In this document: piece by piece, positions 45,311 to 54,192 of the stretch
Layout of the letters: the number at the start of each line of letters is the position of its first letter
Numbering within the stretch: position 1 is the first letter of the stretch
NCBI RefSeq assembly: GCF_001267535.1
Contig: NZ_JRXE01000014.1
Coordinates: forward strand, 45,602 to 109,601
Direction: 5' to 3'
DNA length: 64,000 nucleotides
From: Winslowiella iniecta
GTDB taxonomy: Bacteria > Pseudomonadota > Gammaproteobacteria > Enterobacterales > Enterobacteriaceae
Translations under genes and position numbers: made by a program
Notes under the pieces: generated by a model
What the model saw: the letters and a program-made list of their open reading frames with translations, nothing else
Told to the model about the DNA's origin: nothing
The model's database searches: none

Positions 45311-47590
45311 ATGACGATTAAAAAAGTGCCACATCTCGCCCATTGGGGCGCGTTTACCGCCGTAACCCAAAACGGCAAGCTGACGGGCTGTGAGCCTTTT
45401 TTTGCCGATCAGGATCCGTCACCAATGCTGAACACCATCCCGGAGCTGGTCTACTCCGATAAACGTATCCGAAAACCGATGGTGCGCCGCTCGTGGTTAA
45501 CATCGCGTGAGAACAGCGATCGCACGTTGCGTGGCCGCGAAGATTTCGTTGAAGTGGGCTGGGAAACTGCGCTGGATCTGGTGGCGGACGAAAATCGCCG
45601 GGTACGTGAGCGCTACGGTGCCTCTGGCATTTTCAACGGTTCTTACGGTTGGTCATCGGCCGGTCGGGTAAACCATGCGCGTACCTTAGTGCGCCGTTTC
45701 TACTTTAACGGTGGCGGGGGGGTTGATCAGCAAGGTAATTATAGCTGGGGCGCGGCGCAGTTTTTCCTGCCGTATGTCATCGGCACCTACATGCCGCTGA
45801 CCGGGCGCGTCACCGACTGGCCGAGTGTGGTGGAACACTGCCAGCTGTTTATCGCCTTTGGCGGGCTGGCGCTGAAAAATGCGCAGGTTGCCTCGGGCGG
45901 TGCCGGGCAACACAGTCTTAAGCCAGCACTTCAGCAACTGGCCGCGAAGGGCACAAGGGTGATTAATATCAGTCCGATGCGCGACGACTGCCCGGAGTTC
46001 GTTAATGCCGAATGGATTCCGATTCGACCGAATACCGATGTGGCACTGATGCTGGCGCTGGGTTATGAGATTGAACGTCTGGGCGCAGTGGATAACGCTT
46101 TCTTGCAGAGTCACTGTGTGGGTTACGCCGAGCTGCGCGCTTATCTGACCGGTGAAAGCGATGGCATGGCCAAAACGCCGGCGTGGGCCAGCGCGATTAC
46201 CGGCGTTCCGGCGGCACGTATTGCCCAACTTGCGCAACAGCTTATTGGCGTGCGCAGTTTTATCACCTGTTCCTATTCGGTTCAGCGTGCGCATCGCGGC
46301 GAACAACCTTACTGGATGATGATTGCCTTATCCTCGATGCTCGGTCAGCCGGGCTTGCCGGGCGGCGGTTTCTCCTTTGGTCACGGCTCGATGAACAGCG
46401 TCGGCAATCCACGTATTGAAGCGCCAGCGCCGTTAATGTCGACCGGGCCTAATCCGTCAGGACTCTCAATTCCGGTGGCGCGTATCAGCGATATGCTGCT
46501 TAACCCTGGTCAGCCGTACCGCTTCCAGGGGGAAACCCATCACTATCCTGATATCCATCTGGTGCACTGGGCGGGCGGTAATCCGTTCCATCATCATCAG
46601 CAGCTCAACCGGCTGGTAGAGGGCTGGCAGCGCCCGGATACGGTGATCGTGCAGGATATTGTCTGGACGCCCGCCGCGCAGATGGCTGATATCGTGCTGC
46701 CGGTCACCACCACGCTGGAGCGCAATGATATCGGCGGTTCATCGCGTGACCGCTATGTGTTAGCCATGCATCAGGCGATTAAACCGCAGCACCAGGCACG
46801 TAACGATTTTGATATTTTTGCCGACATCGCCGATCGTCTGGGCTATCGCGAACAGTTCACGGAAAATCGCAACGAAATGCAGTGGATTGAGCATCTTTAT
46901 CAGCAGTGCGCGCTGGCACATGCCAATAAAGGCGTGCACTGGCCGGAGTTTGACGAGTTCTGGCAGCGGGGTTTTGTCGAGATCCCACAGGGCGACAAGC
47001 CGTTTATCTTTATGGAAGATTTCCGCAACGATCCGCAAGCCAGCCCGATTAAAACCCGCAGCGGAAAGATTGAACTGTTCTGCCAAACCATTGCGGATTA
47101 CCAGCTGGATGATTTCGCCGGACACCCGCAATGGCAGCCGCCGAAAGAGTGGCTGGGGTCGGCACTTAGCCGGGATTATCCGTTGCATATGATCTCAATT
47201 CAGCCGGGCGACCGTCTGCACAGCCAGCTTGATGCTACCGCCAGCGTGCAGGCGAATAAAACCGCCGGTCATGAAACCTTGTGGATGCATCCACAGGATG
47301 CGGCCGCGCGTGGTATTCATGACGGCGAAGCGATTAAAGTCAGCAATAGCCGCGGCGTGATGCTGGCTGGTGTCAGGCTGACGGACGGCGTTACGCAGGG
47401 CGTGGTACTGATTTCAACCGGTGCATGGTTTGACCCTGGTTTTGGCAAAGCGAACTGGCAGCCGTATGACCGCGCCGGTAATCCGAATGTGTTAACCCTC
47501 GATATTGGCACGTCGTCATTAACCCAGGGGCCGAACGCCATGAGCTGTCTGGTTGAAGTAGAAAAAGCCGTTAGTAGCATAACTGCCTAA
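45311..47590 (+). CDS. BisC/TorZ-family molybdopterin oxidoreductase
   Basis: 759-residue molybdenum enzyme of the DMSO-reductase superfamily, biotin sulfoxide / TMAO reductase branch. No twin-arginine signal is present (it begins MTIKKVPHLAHWGAF), so it is cytoplasmic like BisC. The Mo-ligand serine lies in GSYGWSSAGR near 110. MGD-binding segments include IPIRPNTDVALMLA, LGQPGLPGGG and the C-terminal RLHSQLDATASV region. Typical BisC is similar in length and repairs methionine and biotin sulfoxides. Substrate is not provable here. It stands alone, divergent from galR, followed by the omr sRNA. Confidence 0.82.
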   Translation: MTIKKVPHLAHWGAFTAVTQNGKLTGCEPFFADQDPSPMLNTIPELVYSDKRIRKPMVRRSWLTSRENSDRTLRGREDFVEVGWETALDLVADENRRVRERYGASGIFNGSYGWSSAGRVNHARTLVRRFYFNGGGGVDQQGNYSWGAAQFFLPYVIGTYMPLTGRVTDWPSVVEHCQLFIAFGGLALKNAQVASGGAGQHSLKPALQQLAAKGTRVINISPMRDDCPEFVNAEWIPIRPNTDVALMLALGYEIERLGAVDNAFLQSHCVGYAELRAYLTGESDGMAKTPAWASAITGVPAARIAQLAQQLIGVRSFITCSYSVQRAHRGEQPYWMMIALSSMLGQPGLPGGGFSFGHGSMNSVGNPRIEAPAPLMSTGPNPSGLSIPVARISDMLLNPGQPYRFQGETHHYPDIHLVHWAGGNPFHHHQQLNRLVEGWQRPDTVIVQDIVWTPAAQMADIVLPVTTTLERNDIGGSSRDRYVLAMHQAIKPQHQARNDFDIFADIADRLGYREQFTENRNEMQWIEHLYQQCALAHANKGVHWPEFDEFWQRGFVEIPQGDKPFIFMEDFRNDPQASPIKTRSGKIELFCQTIADYQLDDFAGHPQWQPPKEWLGSALSRDYPLHMISIQPGDRLHSQLDATASVQANKTAGHETLWMHPQDAAARGIHDGEAIKVSNSRGVMLAGVRLTDGVTQGVVLISTGAWFDPGFGKANWQPYDRAGNPNVLTLDIGTSSLTQGPNAMSCLVEVEKAVSSITA

Positions 47591-47675
47591 CAATCTAATG
47601 GCTGGTTACACTTTGCGGTTAACTGTTGCGAATCAGTGATGGCGACCCATCGACCGGACTTGCTAGATTTTAAGT

Positions 47676-47759
47676 CCCAGAGGTATTGATGGGTGAACAT
47701 CAAAAATTTGTTGTTTTTAGTTGATTACACCAACCTGCGCAGATGCGCAGGTTTTTTTT
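47676..47759 (+). ncRNA. omrA: OmrA/OmrB-type small RNA (single copy)
   Basis: Begins CCCAGAGGTATTGATGGGTGA, the conserved 5' seed of OmrA/B (E. coli has TTGATTGGTGA), and ends with ACCAACCTGCGCAGATGCGCAGGT plus eight T residues, the shared terminator. The middle differs, as it does between E. coli OmrA and OmrB. These Hfq-binding RNAs are induced by EnvZ-OmpR and repress outer-membrane proteins and curli. A TGCTAGATT extended -10 lies just upstream (47661-47669). Only one copy is seen here; whether it is omrA or omrB is not resolvable. Confidence 0.9.
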
Positions 47760-47866
47760 GCCCTGAAAACCGCAATCATGAAATGAAACACAGTTTTTCT
47801 GTTATCTGCCCATACTATTCTTTATAACTTCCAGTTAGTTATCATCTGAAAATCTGCCGAATCCCT

Positions 47867-49582
47867 ATGCCGCGACTTAAAAAAATATTGGGTAAAGATC
47901 AGGTCAAAGCACCGTTCAACCCGTTCCGGTTTCGCCTGATCTGCCTTGCCGTGCTGGGCTGTATGGCGGTGCTGCTGGCAAGAGTGGCCGATCTGCAACT
48001 GATTAACCATCCGATGCTGGAACATCAGGCCGATCAGCGCTCATTGCGCACTGTAACGCTGCCGACTAACCGTGGCACACTGCTGGATCGTAACGGTGAG
48101 GCGCTGGCATTAAGCGTGCCGTCGCGCGATATCATTGCCGATCCTAAACGAGTACTGGAAGCCCATCCCGATTTCACCAGTGAAAAATGGCAATATCTCG
48201 CCAATGCGCTGAATCAACCGGTCGATCAAATTGCGCAGCAAATTAATGCTAATCCCGGTCGCCGCTTTCTCTATCTTGGGCGAAAAATTGAGCTGGGCAT
48301 TGCCAAAGATATCTCTCAGCTGCATCTGAAAGGCATCAGCACGGTCTATGACGACAGCCGCTTTTATCCGATGAGTGAAGCCACCGCGCCGTTACTGGGG
48401 ATTGTCGGCACCGATAATAAAGGGCTTAACGGACTGGAGCACGGTTACGATAAAGTGTTGCAGGGCGAGCCGGGTCACGAACAGTATCGCCAGGATGGCG
48501 AGGGCAATATTATCGCGATGCTCGATTATCAGCCGCCGCGGCAGCCGCCGACGGTGCAGTTGAGTATCGATAAGTTTGATCAGTACACCATGTATACCAA
48601 ATTGCGTGACGGTGTGTTGCTGAATAAAGCCGATTCCGGCGCGGCGGTATTGATTAAAATCGATACCGGTGAAGTGTTGGGCATGGCGTCGTATCCCTCT
48701 TTTAACCCGAATAATTTTGCTGATGTATCCCCTGCGCAGATGCGTAATGCGGCGATTAATGACAGCTTTGAACCCGGTTCCACCGTCAAGCCGCTGGTGG
48801 TGATGGAAGGGCTGGAACGTAAGCTGGTGCGCCCGGATTCGGTGATCGACACCACGCCGTATCGCGTCAATGGTCACTTAATCCGTGATGTCGGTCACTG
48901 GCCGCGTCTGACAATGACCGGTATTTTGCAGAAATCGAGTGATATTGGCGTGTCGCATATCGCGCTGGCGATGCCTGCACAGGTGCTGGTCAATACCTTC
49001 AGTAACTTTGGCCTGGGTAAACCGACCGGGCTGGGATTATCCGGCGAGAGTGTCGGCTATTTCCCGCTGCATCGTCAGCGCTGGGCAGATATCGAGCGCG
49101 CGACTTTCTCGTTTGGCTACGGTCTGCGAGTGACGCCATTACAGATTGCCCGCGAATATGCCACGCTCGGTTCCCTGGGCATCTATCGTCCGCTGTCGAT
49201 TACCAAAGTGACGCCGCCGGTTATCGGTACCCGGGTGGCGAATGCCGACACGGTTAAAGCGGTAATCCATATGATGGAAAGTGATGCACTGCCGGGCGGC
49301 AGCGGCGTGCGTGCGGCGGTGCCGGGCTACCGGCTGGCGATTAAAACCGGTACCGCCGAGAAGATGGGGCCGGAAGGGAAATATGATGGCGGTTATATCA
49401 ACTATACCGCCGGCGTTGCGCCGGCCAGCAATCCGCAGGTGGCGCTGGTGATTATGATTAACCATCCTACCGCTGGCGATCACTTCGGTGGTTCGGTCGC
49501 CGCGCCGGTATTTGGCAATATTATCGGCCCGGTGCTGAAGCATATGAATGTTGCGCCGGATGCGCTGTATGGTCAGGGATAA
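47867..49582 (+). CDS. FtsI-like penicillin-binding protein 3 paralog
   Basis: 571-residue class B PBP (E. coli FtsI 588). Short cytosolic tail, one anchor helix (about 22-41), pedestal domain and transpeptidase domain. SxxK is S305-TVK (FEPGSTVKPL), KTG is at 493-495 (AIKTGTAEK). The second motif reads SSD at 357-359 (LQKSSDIGVS) where FtsI has SSN. Division-type septal transpeptidation is likely. Salmonella has an FtsI paralog (PBP3SAL) used at acid pH; whether this is the same branch needs a tree. It is not in the dcw cluster context, so it is a second copy or an extra. Confidence 0.88.
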   Translation: MPRLKKILGKDQVKAPFNPFRFRLICLAVLGCMAVLLARVADLQLINHPMLEHQADQRSLRTVTLPTNRGTLLDRNGEALALSVPSRDIIADPKRVLEAHPDFTSEKWQYLANALNQPVDQIAQQINANPGRRFLYLGRKIELGIAKDISQLHLKGISTVYDDSRFYPMSEATAPLLGIVGTDNKGLNGLEHGYDKVLQGEPGHEQYRQDGEGNIIAMLDYQPPRQPPTVQLSIDKFDQYTMYTKLRDGVLLNKADSGAAVLIKIDTGEVLGMASYPSFNPNNFADVSPAQMRNAAINDSFEPGSTVKPLVVMEGLERKLVRPDSVIDTTPYRVNGHLIRDVGHWPRLTMTGILQKSSDIGVSHIALAMPAQVLVNTFSNFGLGKPTGLGLSGESVGYFPLHRQRWADIERATFSFGYGLRVTPLQIAREYATLGSLGIYRPLSITKVTPPVIGTRVANADTVKAVIHMMESDALPGGSGVRAAVPGYRLAIKTGTAEKMGPEGKYDGGYINYTAGVAPASNPQVALVIMINHPTAGDHFGGSVAAPVFGNIIGPVLKHMNVAPDALYGQG

Positions 49583-49597
49583 CTGAGCTGTTTGAGT

Positions 49598-49622
49598 GAG
49601 GGCGGCTTTTATTGCCGCCCTC
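49598..49622. terminator. Terminator after the FtsI-like gene
   Basis: Stem gagggcggc / gccgccctc with a T-rich 7-base loop, 15 bases after the stop, between convergent genes. Confidence 0.8.
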
Positions 49623-49655
49623 TGTTCTGTTAAACGCACAGCCCTTTGGCACCCA

Positions 49656-51692
49656 TTAGTGGTTCTCGAGGATATCGGCCTGGCCGCCTTCCCGCAGAAA
49701 GACCGGAATTGCACTAAGCGGTGCCGCGACGGTAAGCCGCTGCCCGCCAGGATAGCGCTCGCCATTACGTGCAATCCAGTTTTCACCCGCCGGCAACCAG
49801 ACTTCACGTTCACGCTGACCCGCGTGCAGCACTGGCGCAACCAGCACATCGCCACCCAGTAAATATTGATCCTCCACCTGCCAGCTTTCAGGCTGCTGCG
49901 GGTAATGATAAAACAGCGGACGCATGACCGGATCGCCGATTTCATGGGCTTCCCGCATCAGTTGGTCAATATAAGGACGCAGCCGTTCGCGCTGAAGCAG
50001 GCAGGTTTGCATCAGCTGATAATTCTGCTCACCGTAGCTCCAGACTTCATTCGGCGATCCGCTGTTGCATTGGGCAATGCCGTCGCGCCAGTTCTCTTCT
50101 GGCTCAATCTGCGGCTCACGATAGCCATGCAAACGCATCACCGGGCAGAAGACCGCCCACTGGAACCAGCGAATCAACAGCTCGTGAAAAGCCGGATCAT
50201 TCACATTGCCGCCCTGGAAACCGCCGATATCGGTGGTCCACCACGGTATACCGGCCATCGCCATATTCAGCCCGGCAGCAAACTGGTTACGCAGCGCGTG
50301 AAACGACGAGTGCACATCCCCCGACCAGGCCAGGACGCCATAACGCTGGCTGCCAGCCCAGGCGCAACGCACCAGATTGACGATTTCGCTTTCGCCCTGC
50401 TGTTGCAGCCCTTCATAAAATCCACGGGCAAACAGTTGCGGATAGATATTGCCAACTTCCTGCACCGGGCCGAGGTGGTAGCGATAGTTATCAAAATCAT
50501 AGGCGCGATATTCTGGCTCGGCTTCATCCAGCCAGAAAGTGCGGATGCCGAGGTCATAATAGTTACGTTTTACCTCCTGCCAGACAAAATCGCGGGCGGC
50601 AGGATGAGTCGCATCAAAAAAGGTGGTATTTCCAAGGAAGTCGAGATTGACCGAAACGCCGCGATCGCTGTTCACCAGTAAGCCTTTTGACTTCATCCGG
50701 CGATAATTCTCGCTGCGGCTGTCTACCGTCGGCCAGACTGAGACCATGGTTTCAATGCCCATCTCCTTCAGTTCCTGCACCATGGCCTCAGGATCGGGCC
50801 AGTCACGAGTGTCGAAACACCAGTCGCCCTGATTCGGCCAGTGGAAAAAGTCGATCACAATCACCGACAGCGGCAGTTGCCGGCGGCGGTATTCGCGTGC
50901 CACCTCCAGCACTTCCTGCTGTGTGCGATAGCGCAGTTTGCACTGCCAGAAACCGGTCGCGAAAGCAGGCATCATCGGCGCGGTGCCGGTAGCACGGCCA
51001 TACTGGCGTACAATCTCTGCGGGTGTCCCGGCGGCTGTGATCCAGTAGTCCATTTGGTCGGTCACCTCGGTCTGCCAGCGGGTGCCGTTTTTGCCGAAAG
51101 TGACTTCGCCAACCGCCGGGTTATGCCACAGCAAGCCATAGCCGAGGCTGGAAACCATAAACGGTACGCTGGCCTGCGAGTTGCGTTGCGCCAGTTCCAG
51201 CGTGCAGCCTTTCAGGTCGAGACACTCCTGCTGGTATTGCCCCATGCCGTAAATTTTCTCTTCCGCACGCGCTTCAAAACGCACGCTGAGCTGATATTTA
51301 CCGCCTGGGATCGGGCGAAATGCGCGGGCATCCAGCTTCAGGGCGCTGATATATTTATCCTGACTTTTCTCGGTAGCGCCAATGCCCACCGTACTGCGCT
51401 GACGCCAGTACTCTTCCAGCAGCAGTTCTCCATGCTGGTTGTAAAACGCCAGTTGACCACGAATATTGACCGTGGCAGTGATATTGCCGTTGCGCAGGCT
51501 GAGCAACTCTGGCTGCTGGCTGATTTCTACCTCGGCAGACGGTGGCGGTAACAGTGCCCAGTCGCTGTTCTTCAGCTCTGGCTGACAAGTGGCGCGCACG
51601 CGCAGGCTGTTGGCACCCCAGGGCTCAATAACCAGGGTCTGACGATCAAATTTCCAGATAATGCGCCGGGACTCGGCGCGTAATTCACTCAT
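49656..51692 (-). CDS. GH31 glycosidase, alpha-xylosidase/YicI-like
   Basis: 678-residue cytoplasmic glycoside hydrolase family 31 enzyme. The catalytic nucleophile is D389 in TFWLDEAEPE and the acid/base is D459 in LAWSGDVHSSF. The WQCKLRYRTQQEV and VIDFFHWPNQGDW segments of the barrel are typical. No signal peptide. Closest named homolog is E. coli YicI (alpha-xylosidase), but the branch is not certain. It overlaps the upstream symporter gene by 4 bases, like the yicJ-yicI pair of E. coli. Confidence 0.88.
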   Translation of the reverse strand: MSELRAESRRIIWKFDRQTLVIEPWGANSLRVRATCQPELKNSDWALLPPPSAEVEISQQPELLSLRNGNITATVNIRGQLAFYNQHGELLLEEYWRQRSTVGIGATEKSQDKYISALKLDARAFRPIPGGKYQLSVRFEARAEEKIYGMGQYQQECLDLKGCTLELAQRNSQASVPFMVSSLGYGLLWHNPAVGEVTFGKNGTRWQTEVTDQMDYWITAAGTPAEIVRQYGRATGTAPMMPAFATGFWQCKLRYRTQQEVLEVAREYRRRQLPLSVIVIDFFHWPNQGDWCFDTRDWPDPEAMVQELKEMGIETMVSVWPTVDSRSENYRRMKSKGLLVNSDRGVSVNLDFLGNTTFFDATHPAARDFVWQEVKRNYYDLGIRTFWLDEAEPEYRAYDFDNYRYHLGPVQEVGNIYPQLFARGFYEGLQQQGESEIVNLVRCAWAGSQRYGVLAWSGDVHSSFHALRNQFAAGLNMAMAGIPWWTTDIGGFQGGNVNDPAFHELLIRWFQWAVFCPVMRLHGYREPQIEPEENWRDGIAQCNSGSPNEVWSYGEQNYQLMQTCLLQRERLRPYIDQLMREAHEIGDPVMRPLFYHYPQQPESWQVEDQYLLGGDVLVAPVLHAGQREREVWLPAGENWIARNGERYPGGQRLTVAAPLSAIPVFLREGGQADILENH

Positions 51693-53068
51693 AACGACTC
51701 CTGTGGCTGTAAAGCGTTAGGGCCTGCCGCGGGCTGTGCCGCCGACAGTTTTTGCAGATTAATGGTGTGCATGGTGGCGTCGTTCAACTTGTAGCCGCGC
51801 ATTGCCACTGCACTGAGCAGCGCAAGTATGCCGGGCACCACAGAGAACAGAGCAATGATCGCCAGCATGGCCGAGGATTGCTGAACAGGAGCCTGTGCGA
51901 CATAGCCGCTCAGACCCAGGGTCCAGCCGACAATGGCACCGCTGACCGCCATCCCCATTTTCAGCACGGCGAGTAAGGTAGAGAACACGGTACCATCCAT
52001 CCGCTTGCCTTGTTTATATTCGCCATAGTCCACCACATCAGACATCATCACCCACATCAGCGTGGTGGTGACCTGATAAAAACTGGAGACCACAAAGGTC
52101 ATCGCAACCAGCAGCGGCAGGGTGGCGGGCATAAACATAATGCTGATGCTAAGCAGGCCTGTAATCACCGTACAGAGGGTGAAAACCGTGAGTTTACTTA
52201 ACTTACGGGTCAACCATTTCGCCATCACGCTGCCGACACTTTTGCCAACAATATGGGCAGCCAGCAGCCACATAAACAGGCTGGCATCACCGAGGAAATA
52301 GGTGACGTAGTACATCATGGCGCCGAGGCGTACCACGCCGAAAGAGATATTGAAAAACACCAGCAGCGCGACGACACGCCACTGATCATTGCGCAGCAGA
52401 TCGCGCAGATCGGAGATAAAATTGCCATGGCTGGGCGGTGCGTTGACGCGTTCGCGGGTATTGAAGAAGCAGATTAAAAACATCAGCGCTGCCAGACTGG
52501 CCATCACCGACATCGCACCAAAATAGCCATCCAGCTTATTGCCACCGCCAAGCCATTCCGCCAGCGGCATCATCAGGAAAGTGGACATCGCGCCGCCCAG
52601 CGTGGCGAGGAAGAAGCGCCAGGACTGCAATGAAATTCGCTGGGTATTATCCGGCGTGATAATCGCACCCATTGAGCAGTAGGGGATATTGATCGCGGTG
52701 TACATCAGCATCATCAGGCTGTAAGTGACGCTGGCATAGATCATCTTGCCAGAAAGCGACAGGCTCTCGGGTACTGCATAGATCAATAAACAACTGACGC
52801 CAAAAGGCACCGACAACCACAGCAGCCACGGGCGAAATCTGCCCCAGCGCGTGCGGGTGCGGTCGGCAACCATTCCCATTGCCGGATCGATAATGGCATC
52901 GGCCACGCGTGCCAGCAGAAACAGCGTGCCGACAAATACTGCCGGTAAACCGACCACATCGGTGTAGTAGAAAGTCAGAAAAATGATGACGTTATCCAGC
53001 CCGATATGGCTTGCCATATCACCGAGGCCGTAACTGATTTTTTCTTTAGCCGATAATCTGTGTTGCAT
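51689..53068 (-). CDS. GPH-family sugar:cation symporter, YicJ-like
   Basis: 459-residue inner-membrane protein with about 12 helices of the glycoside-pentoside-hexuronide family. The family loop DRTRTRWGRFRPW is near residue 70, and the N-terminal KISYGLGDMASHIG is typical. It should import the glycoside that the GH31 enzyme splits. ATG at 53068 with AGGTGG; four extra residues are possible from an upstream GTG. A possible CRP site lies 134 bases upstream. Confidence 0.88.
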   Translation of the reverse strand: MQHRLSAKEKISYGLGDMASHIGLDNVIIFLTFYYTDVVGLPAVFVGTLFLLARVADAIIDPAMGMVADRTRTRWGRFRPWLLWLSVPFGVSCLLIYAVPESLSLSGKMIYASVTYSLMMLMYTAINIPYCSMGAIITPDNTQRISLQSWRFFLATLGGAMSTFLMMPLAEWLGGGNKLDGYFGAMSVMASLAALMFLICFFNTRERVNAPPSHGNFISDLRDLLRNDQWRVVALLVFFNISFGVVRLGAMMYYVTYFLGDASLFMWLLAAHIVGKSVGSVMAKWLTRKLSKLTVFTLCTVITGLLSISIMFMPATLPLLVAMTFVVSSFYQVTTTLMWVMMSDVVDYGEYKQGKRMDGTVFSTLLAVLKMGMAVSGAIVGWTLGLSGYVAQAPVQQSSAMLAIIALFSVVPGILALLSAVAMRGYKLNDATMHTINLQKLSAAQPAAGPNALQPQESL

Positions 53069-53201
53069 GATTATTCCCACCTGTCTTTGCTGTCGCTCAT
53101 GGACATGAATGCCTGCGTTTTGCTTCGGAGGTTAGTTATAGAAAGCGGCGGGGAGTGCGACAATTGCGGGATTTACTTACGGTTTTATGTTTTTTATTTT
53201 C

Positions 53202-53217
53202 TGTGATACGGGTAACA
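53202..53217. promoter_or_regulatory. Possible CRP site upstream of the GPH-GH31 operon
   Basis: TGTGA-TACGGG-TAACA fits the CRP consensus TGTGA-N6-TCACA with two mismatches in the right half. The position, 134 bases before the symporter start in the promoter region, suits a catabolite-controlled sugar operon. Confidence 0.4.
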
Positions 53218-53317
53218 AGAACGACAATCTCTTTTATGCTCAGCAAAATGGTGTAGTTCATCATTGCTTAATCAACGGGTTACGCCGGACAGGATTTTAC
53301 AGCAGGCAGGCCGGGAT

Positions 53318-53343
53318 AGATAACGGCCTGCCAGCCGTTATCT
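53318..53343 (-). terminator. Terminator after the UPF0303 gene
   Basis: Stem agataacggc / gccgttatct with a 6-base loop, 15 bases after the minus-strand stop. It separates this gene from the GPH-GH31 operon. Confidence 0.65.
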
Positions 53344-53357
53344 GCGGTCTGTAAGCG

Positions 53358-53828
53358 TTACAGTTTATTCAGATACTGGCTGATGCCCCAGCAGGCCAGC
53401 GCGTGATCCTCTGCGGAAGGCAGACCACTGACGCTGACCGCGCCCAAAATGGCTCCGCTTTGGTTCAGTATTGGAAAGCTGCCACCGTGATCGCAGTAAT
53501 CTGCCTGATGAATAAAGGCATGATGTTCCATACGCTGCCCGGTTTTTTCATAGTTTATTCCGGCATACAGCGATGAGTGAGCGAGGCGCAATACGGTATT
53601 GCGTTTGCGCTTCAGCCATTCAATATTATCGGCACAGGAGCCGGGCAGGGCAGCGAAAAACAGCTGCTGTCCGAAGGCGTAAACTTCGATAGCAATCGGC
53701 GCATGGTCTGCCAGTGCACGCGTGCGGATTGCCTCACCAATTTCCCACGCAGCATTAAAATCAAAATCCTTACAGCGGTTCTCTTGTTCCTGGGCGAGTA
53801 ATACGTCGAGGGTTAAAGCATGGCTCAT
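53358..53828 (-). CDS. UPF0303 (HbpS/GlcG-like) protein
   Basis: 156-residue soluble protein of the UPF0303 / heme-degrading domain family, related to HbpS and GlcG. Conserved family blocks: FNAAWEIGEAI near 23-33, GQQLFFAALPGSCADN near 52-67, RKRNTVLRLAHSSLYAG near 73-89, HGGSFPI near 113-119, AVSVSGLPSAEDHAL near 129-143. Family function is not well defined. It lies upstream of the sugar operon on the same strand but has its own hairpin behind it, so it is probably separate. Confidence 0.82.
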   Translation of the reverse strand: MSHALTLDVLLAQEQENRCKDFDFNAAWEIGEAIRTRALADHAPIAIEVYAFGQQLFFAALPGSCADNIEWLKRKRNTVLRLAHSSLYAGINYEKTGQRMEHHAFIHQADYCDHGGSFPILNQSGAILGAVSVSGLPSAEDHALACWGISQYLNKL

Positions 53829-54192
53829 AACGGTAACTCCGGTGATAAAGCGTGAGAATAAGCTGCGGAAAAGAGTAAGTGATTAAAATAAATATTTCAA
53901 TAATTGTTATTATGAAATAATGGTGCTTAACTTGTGTTAACTGGTTGATTAAATATTGTTTTTTTATTTCGGTAATTAAGGTCTGCATATTATTCAGCTT
54001 ATTTGTGAGACATATCACAAATAACTGCCGCAGAAATGGGGATGTGCAGGAGGCGCCATCAGCCAGGCGTAACAGATAAAAGGCTGCGGTTTTTTTGGGG
54101 AAATTATCCAGTTTTGCTGTTTCGTGCATTGAGTTAAGTCGACATATCCTGCATCGTGATACGTAATGTTTCTGAATGCTAAAGGAGTCGGC
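53829..54192. other. AT-rich intergenic region upstream of aas
   Basis: About 360 bases between the divergent UPF0303 and aas genes, very AT-rich around 53870-54010. It should hold both promoters. I found no RNA gene here; the omr RNA that precedes aas in E. coli is instead at 47676. Confidence 0.5.
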
